Shown here one piece after another: positions 8,052 through 15,136 of a stretch of DNA of 34,492 bases. The translations under genes were made by a program, and so were the position numbers. Source of the stretch: Stenotrophomonas geniculata ATCC 19374 = JCM 13324. GTDB lineage: Bacteria > Pseudomonadota > Gammaproteobacteria > Xanthomonadales > Xanthomonadaceae. Location: the NCBI RefSeq assembly GCF_001431625.1, contig NZ_LLXT01000057.1:1-34492 (forward strand), read 5' to 3'. The first letter of the stretch is position 1. Each line of letters starts with the position of its first letter. Under the pieces are notes generated by a model. It was not told where the DNA came from, made no database searches, and saw only the letters and a list, made by a program, of their open reading frames with translations.

Positions 8052-8464
8052 TGGGTAAGCACCAGGCCCAGCCGCAGCGGCTGGCGCATGTCGGCCGGTG
8101 GCGCCGCCTGCAACGGCGCTGCCTGCAGGGTCGCGCGCAGGTCTGCGTCAACCTGGGCATCGCCCAGGCTGTCGAATTCCAGCTTCGAGATGCGGCCATC
8201 CGCCGCGATCCACACGCTCACCGGCAGCGGCGTCGGTGCGTCCGGATGTGCCTGCAGCCATTCCAGCACGCGCTGCGCCTGCGGGTCCTGCTCCTGCTGC
8301 AGGCGCTGCTGCAGCTGGCCCCCCACGGCGGCGGCATAGGCCATCCAGTGTGCAGGAGCTTCCTGCGCGGACACCGCGGCGCTCCCCAGTGCCAGCGCAC
8401 CGAACAACGCGGCCAGCGGCCGCCACCAGCGGCGCATGCCGGTTCTGTTCCCTGTCATGACCAT
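8048..8464 (-). CDS. Small exported protein with a TonB C-terminal-like domain
   Basis: 138 aa. The start at 8464 is favoured by AGGAG 6 bases upstream; in-frame ATGs at 8458 and 8437 are alternatives. A signal peptide (RRWWRPLAALFGALALGSAAVSA) leads to a helical stretch (AVGGQLQQRLQQ) and then a segment of the form PVSVWIAADGRISKLEF..LGDAQVDADLR, which matches the strand-helix pattern of TonB C-terminal domains (V.I...G.I..........D). It lacks a Pro-rich linker and a membrane anchor beyond the signal, so it is not a complete TonB. It lies downstream of the DyP gene on the same strand. The function is unknown. Confidence 0.75.
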   Translation of the reverse strand: MVMTGNRTGMRRWWRPLAALFGALALGSAAVSAQEAPAHWMAYAAAVGGQLQQRLQQEQDPQAQRVLEWLQAHPDAPTPLPVSVWIAADGRISKLEFDSLGDAQVDADLRATLQAAPLQAAPPADMRQPLRLGLVLTQ

Positions 8465-8548
8465 CACCTGCTCCTGCACTCGCATCCAACAGCAGATGGT
8501 CGGGGCGGTAGATGACAGGCAGATGGCGGTCGCCGCTGCCCGGCGCGA

Positions 8549-9523
8549 TCAATCGCCCAGATCGGCCAGCACTTTGCGCGAGGGCGCGAAGAAGGTCACG
8601 CCGGTGGTGGCGGTGGAGAAATCGAGGATGCGGTCGTGCAGCGGCGCGGGATTGCCGATGAACATGCGCTCGAGCATCTTCTCGATCACCCACAGGCGGC
8701 GGGTGTAACCAATGAAATAGGTGCCGTACTCGCCACGGCCCGGGTTGGCGAACGGCATGTTGTCGCGCAGGATCTCGTGCTCGCCGTCGGCGTCTTCAAT
8801 GGTGCACAGGGTCTTGTGCGACTTCTGTGCATCGGCCGGCGCATCATCCAGCTCGATGTTGTCGTGCTTGGTGCGGCCGATGATCGCTTCCTGCGCCTCG
8901 GTCTTCTGTGCGCGCCAGGCATCAAGGTTGTGCAGGTACTTCTGCACCACCACATAGCTGCCACCGGCATGTTCGGGATCTTCTTCGCCCACGATGGTGG
9001 CTTCCGGCAGCGACAGCCCTTCCGGATTGGCGGTGCCATCGACGAAATCGAGCAGATCGCGGCCATCGAAATAACGGAAGCCGGCCACGTCATCGACCGT
9101 CTCCACCGCATCGCCGAAGGCCATCAGCAGGTTGCGCTCGAACGCCACGATCAGGTCCATGGTGCGTGCGCGGATGTGATACAGCAGGTCGCCGGGCGTG
9201 GACACGGCGGTGTGGGTCGCGCCCTTGATCTCGCGGAACGGCTGCAGCTCACGCGGCGGCGTGGTGCCCACCAGCGGCTTCCACACGCGGTGACCAATGG
9301 CCACGTTGCAGGTGAAGGTGCGCTCGATCTCGCGGATGGCGGTGTTCTTGATCAGGTCATCGGTGCTGGCCAGGACCTCGCGTGCCTTGGCGATCGACGC
9401 TTCGTCATCCTTCACCTTCAGCACCAGGAACGCCGCCGAATGGGTCAGTGGCGCAGTGATCTGCTGCGGCTCGTTGTCGAGCGTGTGGTTGAGGGCGGTG
9501 ATCGGTGCGGGCTGGGAGTTCAC
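8549..9523 (-). CDS. DyP-type heme peroxidase
   Basis: 324 aa from a GTG at 9523 with AGGAA 6 bases upstream; longer in-frame starts lack a ribosome-binding site. The hallmark DyP GxxDG-like motif is seen as FVDGTANPEG, with the distal Asp in place. A His in the QKYLHNLDAW region is the probable proximal heme ligand, and the Arg of GYTRRLW lies in the distal pocket. There is no Tat signal, so this is a cytoplasmic class-B (YfeX-like) peroxidase using H2O2 on dyes or porphyrin-like substrates. Gene order suggests cotranscription with the TonB-C-like gene downstream (gap 84 bp). Confidence 0.92.
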   Translation of the reverse strand: MNSQPAPITALNHTLDNEPQQITAPLTHSAAFLVLKVKDDEASIAKAREVLASTDDLIKNTAIREIERTFTCNVAIGHRVWKPLVGTTPPRELQPFREIKGATHTAVSTPGDLLYHIRARTMDLIVAFERNLLMAFGDAVETVDDVAGFRYFDGRDLLDFVDGTANPEGLSLPEATIVGEEDPEHAGGSYVVVQKYLHNLDAWRAQKTEAQEAIIGRTKHDNIELDDAPADAQKSHKTLCTIEDADGEHEILRDNMPFANPGRGEYGTYFIGYTRRLWVIEKMLERMFIGNPAPLHDRILDFSTATTGVTFFAPSRKVLADLGD

Positions 9524-9644
9524 GGCGGTTCCTGCTGGCTTGAGGCGGGCGCATCGCGTGGCGATGTGCGGGCGATCATAGCGGAACCACCTGGCCGGGG
9601 ACGGAGCGGTTCTCGTTCCGTCCACCAGCGGAGGTACGAAGACC

Positions 9645-10013
9645 TCAATCCACATCACTCCAGACCGCCAACTCGTAGCCATCCAGATCGCGGAACTGGA
9701 AGCGGCGGCCACCAGGGAACGCGAACACCGCCTGCACCACCTCGCCCCCAGCGGCAGTCACACGCTGCTTCGCATCGGCCAGGTCCGCGCAGTAGAGGAT
9801 CACCAGCGGCCCGCCGAGGGCACGCACCGGCGCGTCGGCCACGAAGCCGCCTTTCAGGCGGCCATCGTCGAACTCGGTGTAGGCCGGCCCGTAGTCGGTG
9901 AAGTGCCAACCGAACACCTCGCCGTAGAAGCGTTTGCTGCGGGCGATGTCGGCGACGTTGAATTCGATGTTGTCGATGCGGCGTTCGGCATTGTGGGGTG
10001 CGACGTGGCTCAT
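9645..10013 (-). CDS. VOC (glyoxalase/bleomycin-resistance fold) family protein
   Basis: 122 aa, starting at ATG 10013 with GGAG 7 bases upstream. It contains paired beta-alpha-beta-beta-beta modules: IEFNVADIARSKRFYGEVFGW at the N-terminus and the typical end FRDLDGYELAVWS. Metal-ligand type residues are E at IEF and E at GYELAVW. Single-domain members act as dimers in glyoxalase, dioxygenase or drug-binding roles; the substrate cannot be stated. It is 68 bp downstream of an AraC-family gene on the same strand and is probably controlled by it. Confidence 0.88.
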   Translation of the reverse strand: MSHVAPHNAERRIDNIEFNVADIARSKRFYGEVFGWHFTDYGPAYTEFDDGRLKGGFVADAPVRALGGPLVILYCADLADAKQRVTAAGGEVVQAVFAFPGGRRFQFRDLDGYELAVWSDVD

Positions 10014-10081
10014 GGCGTGGCTCCGTGGTGGGAGCCCCAGCTTCAATCAGCGCGGTATCGAGGTCTTGAACGAAACGGCCA

Positions 10082-10849
10082 TCATTGGCACCACTCCAGA
10101 CGCAGTTCGCGTGCGGTCATGCCACTCAGCTCACGCGCCTCGCGACTGAGATGGGCCTGGTCGGCATAGCCGGCCTCGGCGGCCAGCATCGCCAGCGAGT
10201 GCTGCGGCAGCGCGCGGCTGTGGCGAAGAAAACGTTGCAGGCGCAGGATCCGCTCCAGCGTCTTGGTGCCGTAGCCGAACTGCGACTGGCTGAAGCGCCG
10301 CAGGCTGCGCGGACTCAGGCTCAGGCGTGCCGCCAGCGTATCCAGCGTGGCGTCACCAATGGCGAGCGCCTGGAACAGGGCATGTGCACGCTGCGCCGGG
10401 GTATCGAGCGCGGACGCACCCATATGCTGTTGCAGGCAGTGCGCCATCCGCTGCAGGCGCTGTGCAGGCGCGGTGTCACCAATGGAGGCCGCCGCCTTGC
10501 TCGCCCACGCGCCCTTCAGATCGGCCAGTGGCACGGCCTGGCCGATGATCTCGGCCAGGGGCAGGCCCAGCGCGGCCAATGCCTGGCCGGGACGGAAGCG
10601 TGCCCCCAGCACCTGCGCACCGGGTGCCAGCGCCGGGTGCGCGGCCACGCGGTCCGGGCCGACCACGAACAACGCACCGTCGCGCCAGAGGATATCCACG
10701 CAACCATCGGGCAGTACGGTGATGTGCCCATCGGCATCGTCAGGAAGCTGGCTCTGCCACAGCTGACCAAAGTGGCCGCGCAGCGGCGCAGGCGCCGGAT
10801 GCTCCTGGTAGGCCGTGCCAGTACCTGCGAGGGGGGAAGAGTCGCCCAT
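10082..10849 (-). CDS. AraC-family transcriptional regulator with DUF6597-like N-terminus
   Basis: 255 aa from ATG 10849; the frame continues upstream, but that stretch runs into the terminator of the neighbouring gene. The N-terminal sensor region carries VLPDGCVDILWR and VVGPD, characteristic of the DUF6597 subgroup. The C-terminal 100 residues form the AraC double helix-turn-helix: LDTLAARLSLSPRSLRRF, then LERILRLQRFLRH, then LAAEAGYADQAHLSREARELSGMTARE. The second HTH has the usual Y.DQ.H..R pattern. The likely target is the VOC gene immediately downstream, by position only. Confidence 0.9.
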   Translation of the reverse strand: MGDSSPLAGTGTAYQEHPAPAPLRGHFGQLWQSQLPDDADGHITVLPDGCVDILWRDGALFVVGPDRVAAHPALAPGAQVLGARFRPGQALAALGLPLAEIIGQAVPLADLKGAWASKAAASIGDTAPAQRLQRMAHCLQQHMGASALDTPAQRAHALFQALAIGDATLDTLAARLSLSPRSLRRFSQSQFGYGTKTLERILRLQRFLRHSRALPQHSLAMLAAEAGYADQAHLSREARELSGMTARELRLEWCQ

Positions 10850-10881
10850 GCCGCATTGTCGCGCTACAGGGCCCATAAAAG

Positions 10882-10906
10882 TGAAGCCCGGCGCGAGGCC
10901 GGGCTT
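10882..10906 (-). terminator. Rho-independent terminator of the Ax21-family gene
   Basis: Perfect 10-bp stem GAAGCCCGGC / GCCGGGCTTC with a 5-base loop. Read on the minus strand it is followed by ACTTTTATG, so the T run serves the minus-strand gene ending at 10975. Confidence 0.75.
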
Positions 10907-10910
10907 CGGT

Positions 10911-10944
10911 TGGCGTGTGGGAGAGAGAGAGAGAGTCACACGCC
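10911..10944. repeat. GA dinucleotide tract enclosed in an inverted repeat
   Basis: GGCGTGTG (10911-10918) and CACACGCC (10937-10944) are perfect inverted repeats closing an 18-base loop made almost wholly of GA repeats. It lies between the Ax21-family stop codon and its terminator. Confidence 0.8.
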
Positions 10945-10974
10945 AGCACAACACGCACTAACGACAGGCGTTTG

Positions 10975-11550
10975 TTACCAGGTGAAGCGCGGGCCCACGA
11001 ACCACTCGCGGTCGCCAGCCTTGGCCAGCTTCACTTCGCCGCTCAGGCCCCAGTTCTGGTTGAACTTGGCGGTGGCGCCGACACGGCCGTAGAACTCGCC
11101 GTCCGGGTTGTAACCGTGCTTCTTGCTGAAATCTTCGTAGCCGGCCATCACGTAGCCTTCCACGTACGGGTTGAACGCGGTGCGCACGCCCACTTCAGTG
11201 GAGTAGCCGTTGAAGTCCAAGCCGCGCTTCTCGTCGTACTTCTGGTACGCAACACGGGCCACCAGATCGGTGTTCGGTGCGATGCCGTAGTTGTAGCCGA
11301 CACCCAGGCGCCACTGGTCGACGTCATTCTTGAACTTGTCGGTTTCCTGGGCGCTGTAGTCGCCAAAGACGTGGAAGTTCGGGTGCACCGCAACGGAACC
11401 CTTCACCTTCCAGCCATCGGCGTCGCCGCCCTTGGCATCGGTGTTCACGTAGCCGCCTTCAACGTAGTTGTACGACAGGCCATCGGTTGCCGATGCAGCG
11501 AACGGCAGGGCAGCCAGAAGACCCAGGGCAAGCAGCGAATTCTTGTTCAT
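10975..11550 (-). CDS. Ax21-family outer-membrane beta-barrel protein
   Basis: 191 aa, starting at ATG 11550 with AAAGGTG 8-9 bases upstream. It has a signal peptide (MNKNSLLALGLLAALPFAASA) and then alternating amphipathic strands from LSYNYVEGGYV to the C-terminal GPRFTW, which ends in an aromatic residue as outer-membrane barrels do. The sequence near the mature N-terminus, plus HPNFHVFG, DQWRLGVGYN and SKKHGYNPDGEFYGRVG, matches the Ax21 proteins of Xanthomonas and Stenotrophomonas. Stenotrophomonas genomes carry more than one paralogue, and I cannot tell which this is. Early claims that Ax21 is a quorum signal or immune elicitor were withdrawn; barrel-protein export is the safe reading. 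The leader contains a strong hairpin at 11580-11622. Confidence 0.92.
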   Translation of the reverse strand: MNKNSLLALGLLAALPFAASATDGLSYNYVEGGYVNTDAKGGDADGWKVKGSVAVHPNFHVFGDYSAQETDKFKNDVDQWRLGVGYNYGIAPNTDLVARVAYQKYDEKRGLDFNGYSTEVGVRTAFNPYVEGYVMAGYEDFSKKHGYNPDGEFYGRVGATAKFNQNWGLSGEVKLAKAGDREWFVGPRFTW

Positions 11551-11579
11551 CGGGACACACCTTTAATTATTTTGGTTTC

Positions 11580-11622
11580 GTCGACCGCCTCCCGGGAGGG
11601 GGAGAGAAAGGAGGCGGTCGAC
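11580..11622 (-). promoter_or_regulatory. 13-bp perfect hairpin in the leader of the Ax21-family gene
   Basis: GTCGACCGCCTCC (11580-11592) and GGAGGCGGTCGAC (11610-11622) pair perfectly around a 17-base purine-rich loop. The hairpin ends 29 bp before the start codon, leaving an AT-rich single-stranded ribosome-binding region. A GATAAT hexamer on the minus strand at 11636-11631 would put the transcript start at the foot of the hairpin; no good -35 is seen. It could be an mRNA-stabilising leader structure or a protein-binding dyad. Confidence 0.6.
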
Positions 11623-11711
11623 AGGTGTGAATTATCCGTTAGGGGGTCTAATCAACCCTGAATATTGAACTGACTGGTGTATAAATAAGGCTGGCGTTCA
11701 GGGAACTCTGC

Positions 11712-12707
11712 ATGGCACTGCTGCCGGCTTCTTATACGCACCACGCTCGATGCTTGATGTGCGCACTGATCCTGATCGCCTCGCCGGTCGCGCTGCTGCA
11801 GGCACAGGCGGCTGAGCGCATCGTTTCTGCCGGGCACATCGTCGTGCAGACAGACGATGTCACGCGCTTCTTCAAGGTGATGGACGCCAACCAAGGGCGC
11901 CCAAGCGCCGATCAACTGCAACACGGCTATCTGGATGCGGGTACGGATGCCCTGCGCAGCTTCACCGACAGCCGTATCGGCTCGATGGAGCGGCTGGCCA
12001 GTGCCATCCAGGACAAGCCGGCATTGTTTGCGAAAGCGAGAACCTGCGCGACAGCATTGCCATCGATCCGCACGCGCGTCGCCGCTGCCGTCGATCAGTT
12101 GGGCGCCTTGTTGCCGTCTGCGCGCTTTCCCCCGGTCACCGTACTGGTGGGCCGCGGCAACAGTGGTGGCGTGACCACCGAAGCAGGCGTGGTCATCGGC
12201 CTGGAAGCGCTGTGCAACGCCGACTGGATGCAGGCCGATGTGAGTGACCGCTTCGTGCATCTGATCGCCCATGAGTATGTGCACGTGCAACAGCCTGGTG
12301 CACGCGTGGAGGTCGAGCAGCCCACCCTGCTCTATCAGACGCTGCTGGAAGGCGGCGCCGAGTACGTGGCCGAACGGATCTCCGGGCAACCGGCCAACGC
12401 GCATCTGCAGCGTTGGACGCAGGGTCGTGAGTGTGCGCTGGAGCGCGCGTTCCTGCAGGACAGCATGGGCACCGATCTTTCGAGGTGGCTGTACAACGGC
12501 CCCGGCGACGATGCGCGCCGTGGAGATCTCGGCTACTGGATCGGCTACCGCATTGCCCATGCCTACGTTGCGCGCGCGCCCGACACGCGCAACGCCATCG
12601 CCGAACTGCTGAATGTCCAGCCTGGAAACGCTGCAGCGCTGCTGGAAGCAAGTGGATGGCAGCCTGCGTGCGGAGCAGGCGAAAGCGCGCAGGCGCAGAT
12701 ACCGTGA
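11712..12707 (+). CDS. Exported HEXXH zinc metalloprotease-like protein (DUF2268-type)
   Basis: 331 aa with an N-terminal signal peptide (about residues 1-33, ending QAQA). The zinc motif HEYVH is in LIAHEYVHVQQ, and a downstream LLEGGAEYVAE supplies the usual third ligand Glu. This pairing is the pattern of DUF2268 predicted Zn-dependent proteases, which act in the periplasm or outside the cell. Two or three Cys (ARTCATAL, EALCNADW, GRECALER) may form disulfides. No substrate is known. It is divergent from the Ax21-family gene, with about 160 bp between start codons; a TATAAA at 11680-11685 is a possible -10. Confidence 0.8.
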   Translation: MALLPASYTHHARCLMCALILIASPVALLQAQAAERIVSAGHIVVQTDDVTRFFKVMDANQGRPSADQLQHGYLDAGTDALRSFTDSRIGSMERLASAIQDKPALFAKARTCATALPSIRTRVAAAVDQLGALLPSARFPPVTVLVGRGNSGGVTTEAGVVIGLEALCNADWMQADVSDRFVHLIAHEYVHVQQPGARVEVEQPTLLYQTLLEGGAEYVAERISGQPANAHLQRWTQGRECALERAFLQDSMGTDLSRWLYNGPGDDARRGDLGYWIGYRIAHAYVARAPDTRNAIAELLNVQPGNAAALLEASGWQPACGAGESAQAQIP

Positions 12708-12883
12708 TGCCGGCTTCATGCTGGTGAATGGGTGATATTGAACAGGCACAAGGCGCTTGACCGGCGCAGATCAGCTCGCCTGATCCCGCTTGTTAAGGTT
12801 TGTTGATTTACAGGCCTTCACAGCCCATCCACGTACTCAAATTCCAGCTGAAAGCGCTTGGTAGCGACGGGAACAAACGCCGC

Positions 12884-12889
12884 TATATT
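12884..12889 (+). promoter_or_regulatory. Possible -10 of the lipoprotein gene
   Basis: TATATT stands out in GC-rich sequence, 31 bp before the ATG at 12920, giving a short leader with GAAGGAGGG. A TTGG at 12858 is at a suboptimal 20-base spacing, so the -35 is unclear. Confidence 0.35.
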
Positions 12890-12919
12890 CCAGCTTCCCC
12901 AGACGAAGGAGGGAGTGCA

Positions 12920-13192
12920 ATGAACCTGAACCCGCAACACATGAAGACGGCCCGCGCACTTGCTGTAGCGCTCATCGCCACCGTCAGCCTTGGCGCCTGC
13001 GCCTCTTACAAGAACGAGTTTGCAACCATCAACTCGCGTCTCGATCAGCTCGACGTCAAGGTGCAGGGTGCTGCGCAGAGTGCGGAATCCGCCAACCAGT
13101 CCGCACAGCAGGCCAACCAGCGTCTGGACCAGATCGAAGGCCGCGTGCAGCAGCTTGAAAGGGCACCGGCCGGCCGCAAGCCGCGCGGGTAA
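12920..13192 (+). CDS. Alanine-zipper murein-lipoprotein-like protein (Lpp/OprI type)
   Basis: 90 aa. The ATG at 12920 follows a strong GGAGGG ribosome-binding site. A type II signal peptide ends in the lipobox SLGAC (mature Cys27), followed by CASYKNEFATINSRLDQLDVKV and a heptad region with A/S at core positions (AAQSAESANQSAQQANQRLDQIEGRVQQLE), the coiled-coil design of Lpp and OprI that forms trimeric helices in the periplasm. The C-terminus ends KPRG rather than a terminal Lys, so covalent linkage to peptidoglycan is not certain, though Lys88 is close to the end. The gene immediately downstream encodes an L,D-transpeptidase, the enzyme class that attaches Lpp to peptidoglycan. Confidence 0.88.
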   Translation: MNLNPQHMKTARALAVALIATVSLGACASYKNEFATINSRLDQLDVKVQGAAQSAESANQSAQQANQRLDQIEGRVQQLERAPAGRKPRG

Positions 13193-13235
13193 TCGCTCCC
13201 TCACTGCTTGAATTGATCCATCTCTGTATCGGGAA

Positions 13236-13259
13236 CCAGTGGCCTTCGCCGGCCACTGG
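13236..13259 (+). terminator. Hairpin between the lipoprotein and L,D-transpeptidase genes
   Basis: Perfect 9-bp stem CCAGTGGCC (13236-13244) / GGCCACTGG (13251-13259) with loop TTCGCC. It has no T run, so it may be an attenuator or 3'-end stabiliser rather than a full terminator. It contains the GTG at 13239 that would otherwise open the next reading frame. Confidence 0.55.
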
Positions 13260-13298
13260 CGTCCTTCCACCCAAGACTGCATTGCAAGGAGCCGTCTC

Positions 13299-14036
13299 AT
13301 TCGTACCTACTCCTCCCCTGCACGCCGCGCCCTCCATGCCGCACTGGCCATGGCACTGGTCGTTGCGTGCAGCGGCGTAGCCAACGCCAGGGACAAGGAC
13401 GCACCTGCATCACCGGTAGCCGCCGTTGATGAACTTCCGGCTGACCAGAGCGTGTCCGAAACGGTGATCGAACTGGCCGGCTGGGTCGTCGCCAGCAAGG
13501 ACAACCAGGGCTATCCGTTTGCAGTCATGGACAAGGCGGCGGCGCAGGTTCTGATCTTCAGCGGTGACGGCAAGCTGCGTGGCGCGGCACCGGCGCTGTT
13601 CGGTTCGGCTATCGGCGATCATTCCGCACCCGGCGTCGCCAAGCTCGCACTGAGCGCGATTCCCGGCCACGACCGCACCACGCCGGCCGGCCGCTTCATC
13701 GGTGGCTACGGCCCCTCCGACGATGCCGGGCGCGTGCTGTGGGTGGATTACGATTCCGCGGTTTCAATGCACCCGCTGCCGCCGGGCAGCCCGAAGGAAA
13801 AGCGTGCCGAACGACTGGCATCGCCCACGCCGGACGACAACCGCGTCACCCACGGTTGCATCAATGTCTCGCCCGCGTTCTACGGGCAGATCGTGCAGCC
13901 CATGTTCGAGAAGGGCGGCGTGTTCTACATCCTGCCGGACAAGGATTCGATCGCGAAGACCTTCCCGGAGTTCGCGCAGAGCCGCGGGGATGCGAAGGAC
14001 GAAGACGAGAAGGGCGCGCGGCGCGCAAGCAAGTAA
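13299..14036 (+). CDS. L,D-transpeptidase (YkuD domain), probable ATT start
   Basis: 245 aa if begun at ATT 13299, which has a perfectly placed AAGGAG (13286-13291, 7-base gap). The in-frame GTG at 13239 lies inside a hairpin stem and would give a 50-residue signal sequence. From ATT the N-terminus is a normal export signal (RRALHAALAMALVVACSGVANA), cut after ANA or, alternatively, at a VVAC lipobox. The YkuD domain has PAGRFIGGYG and the catalytic THGCINVS (H185, C187 by ATT numbering), close to the family HGC pattern. The enzyme forms 3-3 crosslinks in, or anchors proteins to, peptidoglycan in the periplasm. The Lpp-like gene upstream is a natural partner. The C-terminal 20 residues are highly charged. 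Confidence 0.82.
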   Translation: MRTYSSPARRALHAALAMALVVACSGVANARDKDAPASPVAAVDELPADQSVSETVIELAGWVVASKDNQGYPFAVMDKAAAQVLIFSGDGKLRGAAPALFGSAIGDHSAPGVAKLALSAIPGHDRTTPAGRFIGGYGPSDDAGRVLWVDYDSAVSMHPLPPGSPKEKRAERLASPTPDDNRVTHGCINVSPAFYGQIVQPMFEKGGVFYILPDKDSIAKTFPEFAQSRGDAKDEDEKGARRASK

Positions 14037-14059
14037 TACGCTCGTCGGCAGATTGGAAT

Positions 14060-14788
14060 TCAGGAAGCCGCAGCCCCTGCGGCCCGCGCCAATACCGCGG
14101 CATGCGCGTCGCCCTTCCGCTCGCTGTAGCGGTCCACCAGGTAGTCCGACCGCCCTCGCGTCAGCAGCGTGAACTTCACAAGCTCCTCCATCACATCCAC
14201 CACGCGGTCGTAGTACGGCGAGGGCTTCATGCGCCCATCGTCATCGAATTCCTGCCAGGCCTTGGCCACCGATGACTGGTTGGGGATGGTCAGCATGCGC
14301 ATCCACCGGCCGAGCACGCGTAGCGTATTGACGGTGTTGAACGACTGCGAGCCGCCGCTCACCTGCATCACCGCCAGCGTCCTGCCCTGCGTGGGCCGCA
14401 CGCTGCCATCTTCCAGCGGCAACCAGTCGATCTGGTTCTTGAACACGCCGGTGACCGTGCCATGCCGCTCGGGGCTGACCCAGACCTGGCCTTCCGACCA
14501 CTGCGACCACGCACGCAACCGCTGCACTTCAGGATGGCTCGTGTCCACGCTGTCGAGCATGGGCAGCGCATGCGGATCGAACATGCGGGTTTCGCACCCC
14601 AGATGGCGCAGCAATCGCTCGGCTTCCAGCGCCAGCTTGCGGCTGAACGACTGCGGCCGCAGCGAGCCGTAGAGCAGGAGGATGCGTGGCGGCCCCAGAT
14701 CTGCCGCGGCGAGCTGGTGATGATTGGGCTGGGGCAATGACGATTCCACCAGATTGGGCAGATCAGGGCTTGTGATTGGCTTATTCAT
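14060..14788 (-). CDS. arsH: ArsH, NADPH-dependent FMN reductase-type organoarsenical oxidase
   Basis: 242 aa. The flavodoxin-like fold shows the phosphate-binding loop [17 protein letters not shown] (about 36-52) and the highly conserved ArsH core [47 protein letters not shown], and [24 protein letters not shown]. ArsH oxidises trivalent methylated or aromatic arsenicals using NADPH and FMN in the cytoplasm. It is divergent from arsR with only 17 bp between start codons, so promoter and operator must overlap coding sequence. Confidence 0.96.
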   Translation of the reverse strand: MNKPITSPDLPNLVESSLPQPNHHQLAAADLGPPRILLLYGSLRPQSFSRKLALEAERLLRHLGCETRMFDPHALPMLDSVDTSHPEVQRLRAWSQWSEGQVWVSPERHGTVTGVFKNQIDWLPLEDGSVRPTQGRTLAVMQVSGGSQSFNTVNTLRVLGRWMRMLTIPNQSSVAKAWQEFDDDGRMKPSPYYDRVVDVMEELVKFTLLTRGRSDYLVDRYSERKGDAHAAVLARAAGAAAS

Positions 14789-14795
14789 TCGATTA

Positions 14796-14803
14796 TTCTA
14801 GAA
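14796..14803. promoter_or_regulatory. Palindrome TTCTAGAA between arsH and arsR, candidate ArsR operator
   Basis: A perfect 8-bp palindrome in an AT-rich patch (ATTATTCTAGAAATAT) in the 17-bp gap between the two divergent start codons. Its position is that of an autoregulatory ArsR site. It ends 2 bases before the arsR ATG, so the arsR message is probably leaderless or nearly so. Confidence 0.5.
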
Positions 14804-14805
14804 AT

Positions 14806-15135
14806 ATGGAAACGTTAAATGCAATCACCGCCCTCACCGCGCTCGGTCATGCCACCCGCCTGGCTGCCTTCCGCCTGCTGGTGGAGGCTGGCCCGGCAGG
14901 GCGCATGGCGGGCGACATCGCCACGGCCCTGCAGGTGCCCCCAGCCACGCTCAGCTTCCACCTGAAGGAGCTGGTGCAGGCCGGGCTGGTGGAGAGTGAA
15001 AGCCAGGGCCGCCATGTCTGCTATCGGGCCAACTTCGATGCCATGAACGGCTTGATCGAGTACCTGACGCACAACTGCTGCGCGGGCTCGCCGGACGAGC
15101 GGTGCGCGGTGAGCGAACCGGCATGCAGGTGCTGA
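14806..15135 (+). CDS. arsR: ArsR-family arsenite-responsive repressor, C-terminal cysteine type
   Basis: 109 aa from ATG 14806. The winged helix-turn-helix is visible as LGHATRLAAFRLL, GDIATALQVPPATLSFHLKEL (recognition helix) and LVESESQGRHVCYRAN (wing). The ELCVCDL metal site of E. coli-type ArsR is absent; instead Cys are at the C-terminus: NCCAGSPDERC (C91, C92, C100) and ACRC (C107, C109). This matches the alternative As(III) site known from Acidithiobacillus-type ArsR. It represses the ars genes until arsenite binds. The next gene starts 1 bp after its stop codon. Confidence 0.94.
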   Translation: METLNAITALTALGHATRLAAFRLLVEAGPAGRMAGDIATALQVPPATLSFHLKELVQAGLVESESQGRHVCYRANFDAMNGLIEYLTHNCCAGSPDERCAVSEPACRC

Positions 15136-15136
15136 G

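Noticed and set aside
8048..8464. The small TonB-C-like protein considered as the TonB for the nearby receptors.
   Set aside because: It lacks the membrane anchor plus proline-rich linker, and no exbB/exbD is adjacent.
13239..13298. GTG at 13239 as the start of the L,D-transpeptidase.
   Set aside because: It lies in a hairpin stem with no ribosome-binding site and would give a 50-residue signal region; AAGGAG further down points to 13299. It is kept as an alternative only.
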